Source: Colocasia esculenta
Lineage: Eukaryota; Streptophyta; Magnoliopsida; Alismatales; Araceae
Direction of reading: 5' to 3'
DNA: 64,000 nucleotides
NCBI GenBank assembly: GCA_014218235.1
Contig: CM024766.1
Span: 49,255,359 to 49,319,358, forward strand
Shown here: positions 1-11,567 of the stretch, piece by piece
Layout: each line of letters opens with the position of its first letter
Numbering within the stretch: position 1 is the stretch's first letter
The notes under the pieces: model-generated
What the model saw: only the letters and a program-made list of their open reading frames with translations
The model's database searches: none
Told to the model about the DNA's origin: nothing
Program-made: the position numbers and the translations under genes

Positions 1-778
1 GTATGTGAAATGGTTATATGCATGTATACGAATGAGTAGTAACCATGTTAGCAATGTGTTCCTTCATGTATGTAAGCTAGTCATGCTAGATTGCTCTCAT
101 GTTTTAGTTTAAATGAAGGTAGAACTCTCATGTGTAGGAATGATTAGAGAGCATGTGATAGGAGATTTTGATTTAGAAAATCTGAAAGCATGAATCATGT
201 GTTTAATAAGTAGAATCACCATGATAGGTTGTGAATTTCAATGACAAGCATGCTACAGGATTGTGTCTTGTGAATGTGTGTGTAAAACTTGCTATGATAT
301 GTGCATGTATGGTAGGTGTAGAATTATTTGCTGAGTCTTTTTGACTCATTACTTGCTTCGGCGTACAGGTGTAGTAGGTGACACACCTTTGGAAGAGACC
401 GTGGAAAGCGACTCCGAGCGCGGGGAGTAGCTAGTTTTGGGAGCGTAGTTGTGACATTTTGGTACTTGATGTATGTAATTGAAACATTGTATTAGCACTA
501 TCATGGAAACAAATGTATAAGTGTGGACAATTATGTATTTGATTTTCAGCAATTTAATTATGTGGACTTTTAGTTCTTTAAATGTTATAGAATCATGTAT
601 GTTAAATGTGGATGATGAATGAAATGAAGATAGTGTTTCTTTTACTTCCGCTACTCTGTTCTTATATTCACGTGCATCTCAGCTGAATGTTATTGTTGGG
701 TAAATGTCCCACTGTGATGACGCTCGCTATACCGACGTGGGTTGGTATAACCGTACCGATATAATGAGGGTCGTCACA
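1..778 (+). mobile_element. 3' part of an LTR (element H), cut by window edge
   Basis: This stretch has no credible coding sequence and looks like the downstream part of a gypsy-type LTR. Near 330-350 there is a CTGAGT/ACTCA inverted repeat, and a GGTGACAC block follows at about 380. It ends in CGTCACA at 778, comparable to the CGTGACA end of the S-family LTR (13806-17627) when that LTR is read on its minus strand. The left end is outside the window, so neither the TG start nor a target duplication can be checked. The plus orientation is inferred only from this resemblance. The element it belongs to probably lies to the left, because no primer-binding site follows at 779. Confidence 0.4.
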
Positions 779-810
779 AAAGAAGATGTCAGGGGAGATG
801 AGGTGAATCG

Positions 811-944
811 GGGATCGCCGTCCAAAGAAGAGGAAGGAGAAAGACGAGGATCGCCGTCCGAGGAAGGAGGAAGGAGAAAGACGGGGATCGGCGTCCGAGG
901 AAGGAGGAAAGAGAAAGACGGGGATCGCTGTCCGAGGAAGGAGG
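811..944. repeat. Purine-rich tandem repeat, about 37-bp unit, 3.5 copies
   Basis: Units begin GATCGCCGTCC and continue with a GAGGAAGGAGGAAGGAGAAAGACGGGG-type purine run. Three nearly full copies and a partial one are visible. The plus strand is almost pure purine. The repeat lies between the H LTR end (778) and the end of the A gag-protease frame (1074), so it is either non-coding 3' sequence of element A or debris at the H insertion. I see nothing else in 779-1073. Confidence 0.75.
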
Positions 945-1073
945 TTGACAAGTATGGAGAAAGCACATACATTTTTTTTTGGATTTTATTATTAAAGGAA
1001 AAGAACTACATTACATTGGGAGGCTTCGGTAGAAGGACAGAACCAAGCCATTAAGGAAAATGGCGAAGAGGGG

Positions 1074-4000
1074 TCAAGGGGAGACTAACACTTCAACAGC
1101 GTCGGGGGAGAATTGGAGGATGAAGGGAGGAGATAAGGGAATGAAATGGAATTTATAAACAAGGATGGACGAAACAAAGTGACTGAGAGGCCGGGAAAAC
1201 CCTGGCCAGAGCTCTCTTGTTAATTCGGCTGAACTCACGATTTCAATTTCCTCACCAAATCCAAGCAACTGTCGCTTGGTGGTGGCTGGTGATGCTGATG
1301 CTGCTGCTGCTTGAGACTGCGATAGATCATCCTCGCTGAACAAGCAGTTGACTGCTGAAATGAGATCTTCTGATTCTGGTTCCTCTGCCTCTGCTTCAGG
1401 TTCATTGAAGAGCAAACTTACTGCTGAAATCAAACCTTCGAGATCTGGTGCTTCTGTATCCATCTCGGTCTTCTTCTTCTTGCCAGGTCGCTGAGCTTCC
1501 AATACTTGATATGCTGACTTTGGAATTTCTTTTACCATAGTGTTATACCCGGGCTGTATAGGTCCCCTGATGAAGTGATCATACAGTGTCCAAGTAAGAG
1601 GTTGTTGCCCTGACTGCGAGATGGGTGAGAATGCTGCCCATTCTGCGTACCCTAAGCCATGCTTTGTAGATTTCCTTGTTCCGGTGACAACTTTGACTCT
1701 GCCTTGGAGATGAGCACCTAATCCTTTTCCGGTCTGATAGCCGATTCTGAACATGATATCCCACCCCTTTGCGTTTTCTGATACATCCTTTCTGACAGCT
1801 GCCACTGATGAGGACACAATTGGGCGATTGGAAGAAAAAGTATAAGCCCAGGGATAGTTCACATCAAGTATAGAGATAACGGGCTTGTTGGATGGCCAAA
1901 CTGACGGTAACACCCTCTCAACAGCTTCCACTGTGTGGGTCGTCGCTGTGCTTTTAACTTTAACTATCCTCCCTTGGAAGGGGAATTTCAGACATTGATG
2001 TGCTGTGGAAGGTACTTCCCCTAATGATTCGATCCACGGACGCCCTAGGATGGCCTTGTAAGTGTGATCGATATCCAACACATAAAACTCAACTGACATG
2101 GCAAGCGGTCCCAACTCTGCCTGTAAAGTGATAACCCCGTGACAAGCCTGCCGGGACTTGTCATATGCAGCTATGGTGGTGGGGGTAGGCTGCAACTGAC
2201 GCTCTGAGATATTGCAGGCTCTTAAGGTGCTTAGCGGACATACAATGATGGAAGCACCCGTATCCACTAATGTTGTGTCAATAGCTACTTTATTTATTGT
2301 CAGTGTCACACATAAGGGCATCTTCCTGGCTTCGGGAGCAGCTAACCCGCCATCAGAGAAAGTGATCGTGGGTCCCCTGTTTACAATAGAAAGTATAGAG
2401 GGCAGATTATCGGGGTTCATGTCCTCACTGACCATGACCCTTTGCAGGAAGGCCCTTAGGGCATCTTGATGAGTCTGAGACCTCTTGATCAATTCTAAAA
2501 TAGAGATCATGGCGGGAGTTTGATCCAAATGCTTCAAGATATCATATTGGGTCCCAGGGACCGGATCTATCTCTTCCGCATCCTGCTGCTGTTGGGTGTT
2601 GGATTGTTGCACTGATTGACTTGGCATGGATATGGATGCATTAGGGTACATCCGATGGAACATCCGCCCGCTCCGCAAGGCGAGGTTATGGTGGAGGGGA
2701 GAAGGTGAAGTGTCAAGGATGGAGGGGTTGGCTAGCAATGGCGCTGGCGTAGGAGATAAAGGGATGTTGGTGGATGAGGGGATAATGGGTGACAAGATGG
2801 GGGAGTCATAAAGCGGTGAGGTAATGGTGGAGACAGTAGGTGTGAAGGAGGGAGGTTTGGTGGATGTAGATGTGGGGGTAGTGGGTGTGTCGTGGGAAAT
2901 GACTAGAAGTTGGCCCACTTCGTGCTCATCATCGAAGGCCCATTGAGCTTCTGGTGGTAGGTAATGGACGACTGGATTGACTTGTGCGGGTGGAGGAGGT
3001 GGCGGAGCCGGTTGGGGGTTTGGAGCTGCAGGATGTTGTGGCATGGGGTTGCGGATTATGCCAAGGTCATTTGCCGACTGCTGCTGCTGCTGTTGTTGTT
3101 GCTGTTGATGGTACTGTTGCTGGAAGGGCCAGAACTGTTGTTGCTGTTGTTGTTGTTGTTGCTGTTGTTGCGGCTGCTGTCGCCTTTGCTGTTGCTGTTG
3201 TTGCCTCTGACCCTACTGGTCCCTTAAGGTCTGGATCAACCTTCTCATCTCTACCCAATCGATTTGGTTCTGCTCATGAAGATCATATATCATATCCCGA
3301 AATTGGAAGCAATCTGACACATTGTGGCCCGGATGGCGATGGTAAACACAATACTTTGTTTGGTCCGCTGCCATATTCCAGTTTGGCTTCTCCGGAGGGA
3401 GTCTAAGAGCATTGAGGGACATGAGGGCAGCAAAGACATCAACTAATGACTCGGGTAGAGGTGGATATTGGGCTCTCTTGGGTCCATTGGGCTTTCTAGG
3501 GGAAAAGCCATTTTGAGGTGGAGGGACTTGAGAGTATTGGCGCTGGTCTTAGGGAGGGTTCTGACCTTGAGGGGGTTGCTGTTTGCTGTTGTTCCATGGT
3601 TGCTGAGGTTGCTGAGTGTACGGAGATCTGCCTACCGGGCCTTGGGGGTTGCTGACTGCACCGACTTGCTCATTGGTTTGAATCCCCTCAGTAACTGGGC
3701 CTTGAGGCTTCTTGACATAACGGGCTTTTGGGGTCTCAAACATGGAGTGTATAGGTGAGTCCTTGAGCTGAGTCTGAATGAAACGGGCTCGGCTGTAAAG
3801 CTGGTGCATGGTAGAAATGTCATTCATGGCCAATATGGCCCGGTAGGTTGGGATGGCATTAGAGATCAACAACTTGACTTTCTCCTCTTCCGGCATGGGG
3901 CAGCGGACTTTAGAAGCCAATGAGCGCCACCGGTCGGCATAAGTTGAGAATTCTTCATCGGGCTTCATTTTCTCAGCTACCAAATCTACAAAAGAATATT

Positions 4001-4832
4001 CGGGTCCGACCCGATCTTGGAATTGCTGCAAGAACTTCTCTTGGACTATCTGGAAATCCTCGGCTTCCTCAGGTGGCAGGGAATAAAACCATTCCAGAGC
4101 TGGACCATCCAAGGATTTTCTGAACAAGTATGCCATGAGATGACGGTCATACTTGTGCGGTGCTGACTCATAAACAAAATCCTTTAAATGAACATATAGG
4201 TCTCCTACCCCAGAGTATCTCCGGTAAACAGGAAGCTCTGACTGGGGTGGTACCCGGAGGTACTGGAATGATGGGAGGGCGATGTCAGCCACTTTGCGAG
4301 GGTCAATCTGTCTTCTGAGATCGTGGAGCTCCTTCTTCATGACAGCCCACTCCGCAAGGAAGTCGGAGGGGGCTTGGGCATGATGTGTAGAGACAATGGA
4401 GCGGGGTTGTTCGAAAGCATGGGACCTCTCACGGGCCGGGGAGGCAGGTTCGGCCGTATAGTACATTGAGGTTGGAGGGGATCGAGGTCGGACCTCTCGT
4501 GCCGGAAGATAGCTGGGTTCCGAGAAATGAATGGCCCGAGGACGGAGGGGTGTAGGGTCTGCCCCTGAAGAAGAGAGGTGGGGTGCTGAGGCAACGTGGG
4601 CGGAGGAGACCGCCGGCTGAGCTGAGTTACGGGCAGAGGGAGACAAGGGTTGTTTGCCCTTGGCGGCAGCAATGAACTCTCGGACTTGATCCGGAGTTAG
4701 ATGGGGAAGTAGCTGACTAAATTGGGAATGGGGGTCATCTTCCCTTGGAGGAGAAGGAGGACGGGAAGGACCCCTAATGACAAGAGGAGCCTGAATATGC
4801 CCTGGGGGTATGGCCGTTGAGGGTTGGGCCAC
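1074..4832 (-). pseudogene. gag: gag-protease of a Tat-type Ty3/gypsy element (element A)
   Basis: One reading frame covers about 1250 codons on the minus strand and is broken only by in-frame stops: TAA at 3549-3551 and TAG at 3213-3215. The gag core lies near 4370-3750 and has the retrotransposon-gag pattern LPSFQYL...YLFRKSLDGPALEWFYSLP. A zinc-knuckle-like YCVYHRHPGHNVSDC segment follows at about 3350. Then come a glutamine-rich linker, an aspartic protease (LVDTGAS, near 2254-2265) and a G-patch-like segment (GYQTGKGLGAHLQG, near 1700). The frame is open upstream of 4832 as far as a TAG at 4881-4883, so the true start is uncertain; the codon at 4832 is GTG. No RT follows, because the frame ends close to the foreign LTR at 778. 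It is homologous to the B gag-protease at 17628-20765. Confidence 0.85.
3075..3205 (-). repeat. CAG/CAA microsatellite-like tract coding polyglutamine in A gag
   Basis: On the minus strand CAG and CAA codons alternate and give runs of up to 11 glutamines, interrupted by short non-Q segments (FWPF, YH, RR). The tract links the gag zinc-knuckle region to the protease. Long leucine- or valine-rich plus-strand ORFs here are shadows of this repeat. The B homologue has a serine/proline-rich linker instead. Confidence 0.85.
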
Positions 4833-4984
4833 ATCCTCGAGGAGTCCAAGGGGTAAGGCATCGTCAGCAAGGACACAGAACTATTCCATGTCGAACAAAG
4901 GGTTATGATAGAGTACAAGGAAAGGAGGGGAATGACTCGATCTCCCTAGACAATGACGCATGCACCCCCCTAAATGACAGGGGG

Positions 4985-7499
4985 TGATACTAACAAAATC
5001 TAGACCCTAACACAATCAAGAAAGACTGAGAAGAGGAGGGATGAATGAAACACTCAAGTTGTCATGATTAATGCACAAATTTCTTAAGGTTTGAACTTGA
5101 CCTTTTAGATGAATTGATTAAGGGTGTGTCACTCAGTCAAATGGACCCTAACAGGTATGAACTCGAGTCCTTCGGTGTCACTAAGGATGGTACACTCACA
5201 AGCAAGGGTGGCTCAGACTAAAGGGTGCAACAGGTACAACCAGCCCGGTGAGCCGCAACGTGCGTATGGTCACGGGGTCTTACGGAGGTCCTCGGAAGGT
5301 GGGCCCAAGTCAGCCTACGAGTGCTCGTAGGTGAGAGGACTCACTCATCCAAGGGGGAACCTGACCAATTGGATGAATAGCGTATGCAAGGGGCCTAAAT
5401 GCCCAAAATGTATGCAAGAGTGAAGATGAGGAGCAGACAGGGTGACCAAAACAGCTCTCGGGCCAAGTCGCGGCGGCCGTGTACGCCGCGACCTTATCGC
5501 GACAGAGCGGACTGCCGCGATACGAACAGACGCCTGAGAACACAGTAAACCACACACACATAGACTCAAACAGACTACCTAAACAAATGATAAGTGTATA
5601 AAATCGCCAAAACTGTACAAAATGGATCATGGAGCATTCAAAAACCGATCCAGGAATGAAAACAGTAACACACAAAGCGTACCTGTAGACGCGACGCTTA
5701 TCTCGGACGCGACCCTGTCGCGTCCCCGCGCACTGTCGCGACTAGATCCAAAAAACTTACAATGGAAAGAAAATGGAAAATTCGAACCCTAACAGGATTC
5801 TAAGAGACAGAAACACGGGCGAGCATGTCAGAGGAACATGATACAGACATGAATGAACTCACAGGATCAGGAGATATCAAATAAACAAAGAGGAAACACA
5901 CACCTGTTATCGCATCCGTGATAGGAGACGCGTTATGATCGCGTCACCGCGATGCGCTACGACACGAACTGAGCGCCAAAAAACGCATGAAAGAGGGAAT
6001 AACAGACTAACAGGGTACCAAAAGAGGAAGTAAAGGGGAAAACATGGCAAGCAAACAACCTAGATCTACAAGGGTGGCACTGGAGGTCCCACCGTGATCG
6101 CCAAAAGGTGTAATCACATGGATTGTGCTTCTCCTCGACACATTAATGGATATTAAATCTAATAGTATGAAAGTAAGGAATGTGATCGCCACCTAGAGTA
6201 TTGCCTAAATGAATAAAATAACACGGGCTAACTACTCTAGGAAAGGGAGGGAAGAGAACAAGGAATACCTGATAACACGGTCGTCATGGTTGATGCGTCT
6301 CTTGTCGCGTCGCCTTCCCCTGTCGCATTCTCTTCTGGTGCGGGAGATAATGAAGGAGACCTCCTTCCCTTCCTCCGGCCGGCCAGAGGACGAGAGCTCC
6401 TCGTAGTACCTTGTTTGTATGCCTGCCAATCAAAGAGAAACAACAAAGAAAAGCCCTATTAGAAAATGATTAATGTAGCAACTATTCTAAAAATGAAAGG
6501 AAACAAACCAACATGGAAGGGACGAACCTGGGGGGTGGTTTTTAAACCCCTAGGGTGTGTGAAAACATTGGTGGAAAGTGGAATGCAACCTATCTAGAAA
6601 GACATGAAAATGTATGTAGAAATGAAGAAACAAAGAGAAAGGAAGAAGGTGAGCCCCATTAGGGCGACTCCCTGGCGTGGATGTAGTCCCAAATGGTGTG
6701 CAAAGGCTTCAGGAGGATGTTGGAGTCGCCCTCTTCACGTCTTGTGCTCCATTGATGAAGAAAAAGTGAAGCTTTATGGAGTGGAATGTGAAGAAGAGTT
6801 GTAGAAAAGGATGGCTGCGAGGCTAAGTGTTGGTGAGAGGAGATTTTGGCAGCCCTTCGGGGTCAAAAATGAGGCTCCCCTCGTCCTTGAGGAGAGGCCT
6901 TTCTTTTATAGACCCTTGAGAGAGAATATCTACTTAGAATGAGAATTAATTAAAATGGGAGATAATCCTTGCCCAAATCCAGATGGAGAGTCCTTGGGGT
7001 CCTCAAGGAGAGTCCCTAGGGCCCAAATCTCGCTCAAGGGGGTGAGATATTCCCTAGGGATAAAGATAAAGCCATGAGAGGATAAATAGGAGGTGGTTGC
7101 GGAGGCCTGCATGCGCAGCTGCTGTCGCGGCGTATCGTAGGGCCGTGACATGGAGACGCGACAGGGCGAAGCGTCGCGACAGTATTGTCCACGTGCATGG
7201 ATAATGCATGGGCTGTCGCGGCAGCCTAGACCATTGCGACTCAGAGACGCGGCGCCACGATGCGTCGCGACTATAAAATCGAAATTTACGTGAATTATCG
7301 ACCAACCGCATGGATGGATAAGAGTTATTGATGCTTAAGGACTCTCTCAAAGTGATATGGGCGGGATTTCAAGGCAATTTAAATCATTAATGGGCTCAAA
7401 ACATGGCTAATGATGGACTCAGGGTGAGTGACCAATTAGGGGCCCACTGAATTGACAAGAAATGTGGTTCAACCCATTGGTCGCAATTGGGTGTCTACA
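4985..7499 (-). mobile_element. 5' LTR and leader of element A
   Basis: Read on the minus strand, the LTR starts TGTAGACACC at 7499 and immediately precedes the A gag. The TG at 4985 is my candidate for its inner end, but this is not fixed, because I could not recognise a clean primer-binding site between it and gag and the other LTR of A is not in the window. The region is non-coding and contains GTCGCGAC palindromes at 5735-5742, 7173-7180 and 7264-7271. The outer end abuts element D LTR sequence starting ACATCTAGC at 7500, which would fit A having inserted a few bases inside the D LTR. Confidence 0.55.
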
Positions 7500-8497
7500 A
7501 CATCTAGCGCAGAAAACAGATCAAACCATTGCATAGGAGATTTTAAGGTGGTTTGGCTCCCAGATGGAGACCTACTTCCACCCCTCACTCAAACCAAGTG
7601 AGGCTTCACTAAACTGCTAATTCATAGCTTCAAACAACTGCTGACTCACAGCTTGAACGCTGACTCATAGCATGCCAACTGCTGATTACACAGCTTATGC
7701 TGATTCATAGCTTCAAAGTCAGATGGACCTTCTCAATCCACACACACATAGTATGGATCAAACCGTCTACTCCAACTAGAGCAGACAACCAAACAAATTG
7801 GTGTAGAGAAGAAATCAGAAAAGAATCAACTAAAGAGAGGTCTGAAGAAGTGCAGAAATAAGCAAACACTCTGCGCAGGAGTTGGATCTAGTTAGATGAC
7901 TTCTCGAACTCCCAATTGCATCTTCTTCAAGCTTGAGCTCATCGAATTCCTCTTCTGGTCACAATATAAGGATCAATTGCCTCTGAATTTGAGATGAAAT
8001 CCAATGCTCTGCTTTATTGGCATCCGAATTGTCAGTACTTCTTCTTCTTCTACTGCTCCTCTTCTTAATCCACTCCTCTTCTTCTTCACCTTCTTCTTTC
8101 AAAGCCTAGATGGTGAATTTGCCACCCAATCGATCTCCTCAGATTGAGTCTTCTGATCTGCAACCTCTGGAGCATGAACAGAGTGCTGGAGAAGCCCCTT
8201 CTTACTTCCTCAGCCATTTCTTAGAGTTGTGTGGGCTCTCTATCCGAAAAGGGGCAATGGGCACCTTTTTATAGGTGTGTCCTAATCATTGCCCAATGTG
8301 GGAATCCGTGTGTACGAGAAAAGGATGCCCTAAGTAAGTGCACATGCTTCTCACGTGTTGGCACTGGAATTGCAGTTGTCGACAGACGCATAGCAGCTAT
8401 TGATAGCTATTGCCACATATCTTCTATCCAGAACCATGATTTTGAAGGTTTATCTAGGCTATCGACAGATGACCCAATACTGTCGACAGCTACTGCT
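7500..8497 (-). mobile_element. Element D left (3') LTR, piece 1 of 3
   Basis: This piece aligns along its whole length with 55374-56392 in the right D LTR, including the ACATCTAGC start, the repeated 'cacagcttcaa' segments and the TGTCGACAG palindromes. On the minus strand it holds a TATA box. It stops at the 5-bp duplication CTGCT (8493-8497), where solo LTR P begins. It resumes at 11174. Confidence 0.85.
8264..8275 (-). promoter_or_regulatory. TATA box of the D LTR
   Basis: The minus strand reads CCTATAAAAAGG. The nearest TGTCGACAG palindrome (8376-8385) lies about 100 bp upstream in the sense direction. In the right D LTR the same place (near 56156) has lost the motif by a T-to-C change in TATA, so that copy is probably a weaker promoter. 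Confidence 0.6.
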
Positions 8498-11168
8498 TGA
8501 ACGCGCGACATTGTTGACTGTGCATTTCGTTGTCCAGAGTTCCTCGCACAAGTCAATATGCGCACTTCCTCTAAACTGTCTCACAAAAATAAAATTGCAA
8601 AGATGAACTCATACAGTAGTGAGCACAGGTCATATCCACGGAGAGGCCGAATAGAATCTGACTTAAACTACTTTGATTTGAAAACACTTTTCACCAAAAT
8701 AACATTGCATTCAAAGTAATTCTGTAAACAACATCAATTAAATTTCTCACAACTCGATAGATCAAACATAATGAAAGAACGAGTTGAATTGAATTCAAGA
8801 AACTTTGTATCACTGTACCCTCACAGCTCGAGGGATGAAGAATAAAAGGGAAGTAAAATGCAATCAGCTCCAAACAGTAAGAAGAAACACTCAGATTTCT
8901 ATACTCTCACAATCTAATGAATCAGTAAGACAACCGTAAAAGATAATTAAATTGTAACGTCAAATTATCCCTTCGATTTCCCTTCTAGCATTCACGGAAA
9001 CAACAAATTTGCACTCACTTTTCGGTAGAACACAAGAAATAGCTGCCAATCGTCCTCCTCACCACAGTTGCAATACACTGAAACAAGAGATAATAACAAC
9101 CTCCACTTGAACTGATTCACACAACATAGACCAATTCCTCACAGAGCAGTTCAAAAGAAATGTAAGAACAGAAATCAAAACAAGATTGCACTCACACTCC
9201 GGATGAACACAGAAGGAGGAAACTACTGAATCAAAGCACAACAATTCCAAAAAAAATTGATCCGAACTCTGGATCTGAATCCCTCACAGTAGCAAAATCC
9301 CAGCTCAAATGATCAAACCCTTTACATATGAAATGGAAAACTAAATAGAAATCCCTCCCCTGCAGCCGAACAAGAAGAAAGAGCAAGAATTCCAAAATTC
9401 CAATCACTCTTCCCCAACAGCAGAAGAACATAACAAGAACAAAACAAACGCAGTGACGAATTCCCGGAGTGCTGAACAAACTTAAAAAGGAAAAGAAGAA
9501 CAACTCATAAGAACAACAGATAAACTACTTGAACAGCAACAAATAAAAGACTGGAAGAAGAAGCATTTGAATCTCTGATGATTGAAGAAATGAAATAACT
9601 AATTGCACTGGATCGATCTGCTCTAAACACAAAGGAAATGAAATTAGAAGAACTCAAGTAAATTGCCAATGGATCGAACTCTTCTGCTCTGAACTGGAAG
9701 AACATAAGATGAACTAAAAATTTGCCAACCCTCTAGACTGAGGAAGAAATACAAAAATAAAGCTAAAATTTCCTAAACTGCGAACCGGAGAGCCCCCATT
9801 GCTATGAACTGGAAGAACAGGAAATACAGGTAAATGGAGATTAAAATCCTCAGAAATTCCTAATGGCCTAACCAGCCTTAAGAACACTCCCTCTCTGCTC
9901 TGCTGAAAGGAAAAATACAAGAAAAAGGAAACTAAAAAAATTCCTAAGAAAATTCTCACTAGCGCCGAACCTGGACCTTGGCGTCCTTTTATAAGCTCCA
10001 TCGGAGCTCTGCTTCCATCGCCTTCTTCCCGCCTCCGCACGGCCAGCTCCAGCTCAACAGGGCGCCTTCACACGGGATCTGGCCAGCACAGCCTCCAGCT
10101 CTGCATCTCTAGGCGCCAGACACAGCTGCGCACGAGCTGCATCAGCCGCCTCTGCATCAAACCGCCTCCCTTGCCTGGTCTGCACCGCTACAACGTACCA
10201 GGCGCACCCAGCCCAGCTCCAACCTCGCGCCAGCCTCCCCTGGCCACAGCCGCTTCACACCGCACCAGGCGCACCCAGATCGGCCTCCATCGCGTCCAGG
10301 GCACCTGAATGCCATCCGCACCAGGCCCATCTGGCCACCAGCCCTGGCCTCTGCACAACCACACACTCCTGATGCTTCACACGAGCCAGCCATCGCCAGC
10401 CGTATATCCAAACCACCCATGGGCGCTGGCCGCCCATGGTGCTATGCACCTGCAAATCTGCCTAGCCGCACCCTTGGTTTCCATCTGCCAGCACAAACCC
10501 CATCGCCATAGCTCACAGCTCCTTTGCCAGCATCAGATGCCATCGCCTCCATGTGCCATCGCCTCCCTCCTTAGCCGCTCCAGCACACCCCGAACCAGCT
10601 GCCCATCCACCATCTGCCATCGCCCCAACCAGCCGAGCAGCAGTGCTCAGCCCCAAATCTGCTTAGGGGCTTCCAGGAGCTTCCAGGAGATAAGATAAAC
10701 AAATAATAGAAAAAATGGTTAGAATAATATTGGATTTTGTTTAAATGGTGGTGAGACGGGAATGGGGGTTGTGGCATGATGGTAGTGGTGGGGTAAAACA
10801 ATGTTGGTTTATTAATGGGATTGGGTGAGATATTTATTAAGTAATTTTTATTTATTTATTTACAAACTCAAAATTATTTACAAAAATATTATTTATGACA
10901 AATTTTATTTATATACAACATTTACAAATCTCTTTTATTTTTCAAAGTGTATTTGTGAACAGAAAATGAACCTAATTATTTCGAAGAAAATGACTTGTTT
11001 AATGAAAATCTAACATGTAAATTCTGACCCATTAGCAATTAATATGTTCAAAAACTTATTTACGGATGAAATGAGAATTAACATCAAACTGCACATTATT
11101 TACAGACAAAAGACGTCTAGAATCAACTATATGTATGAGATTTAACACTGAAAATTGTGTAGTTATCA
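8498..11168 (-). mobile_element. Solo LTR (family P), 2671 bp
   Basis: The insert begins TGAACG and ends TTATCA on the plus strand, so it has TG...CA ends. It is flanked by an exact 5-bp duplication CTGCT (8493-8497 and 11169-11173). The right D LTR keeps the empty site with one CTGCT at 56388-56392. No internal coding region, primer site or second LTR is seen, so a solo LTR is the simplest reading. A minus-strand TATA box sets the orientation. The part upstream of it in sense direction (about 10000-10700) is GC-rich and the downstream part is AT-rich and purine-rich. The family is not recognised. Confidence 0.8.
9985..9996 (-). promoter_or_regulatory. TATA box of solo LTR P
   Basis: The minus strand reads GCTTATAAAAGG, a strong plant TATA box, with a GC-rich upstream region. 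It is the basis for the minus orientation given to LTR P. Confidence 0.6.
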
Positions 11169-11173
11169 CTGCT

Positions 11174-11567
11174 CAACTTGATTCTTCCAGAAACAAAGTG
11201 TTGAGAACTTGTCTAGGCTGTCGACAAACGAACCAGTGCTATTGATAGCTATTGCTGAACTTGGTTCTACCAGAAACTAGAGTCGACCTGATCTTGAACT
11301 AGAGTCGACCTTACTTGCAACTAGTGTCGACCTGACTTTCCACTAGAGTTGACCTGGTCTTGAACTAGTGTCGACCTGACTGACTCTTGTTCTTCAGGAG
11401 CTTGCTGGGTAGACATTGTGAGTCGACTTGATCTTGAACTAGTGTCGACCTGACTAGCACTTGTTCTTCAGGAGCTTACTGGGCAGACATTGTGAGTTGA
11501 ACTGATGGTCAAGTAGAGTCGACCTGACAGAGCTACTGTCGACCTGTCTTTCAACTAGAGTCGACAC
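11174..11567 (-). mobile_element. Element D left LTR, piece 2 of 3
   Basis: D LTR sequence resumes after solo LTR P and matches 56393-56712, including the run of GTCGACCT motifs near 11280-11560. One segment (GAGTCGAC...TTCAGGAGCTT...CAGACATTGTGAG) is present twice here, at about 11380 and 11440, and once in the right LTR. The piece ends at GACAC (11563-11567), where element B is inserted. Confidence 0.85.

Noticed and set aside
2964..3406. Long leucine-, alanine- or valine-rich plus-strand ORFs
   Set aside because: They are other-frame readings of the polyglutamine tract of element A gag on the minus strand.
10157..10698. GC-rich ORFs on both strands around 10160-10700
   Set aside because: They overlap each other on opposite strands, lack recognisable domains and lie in the upstream part of solo LTR P; the base composition alone keeps them open.
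8498..11168. Helitron or DNA transposon
   Set aside because: The ends are TG...CA with a 5-bp duplication, not TC...CTRR between A and T, and there are no long terminal inverted repeats.
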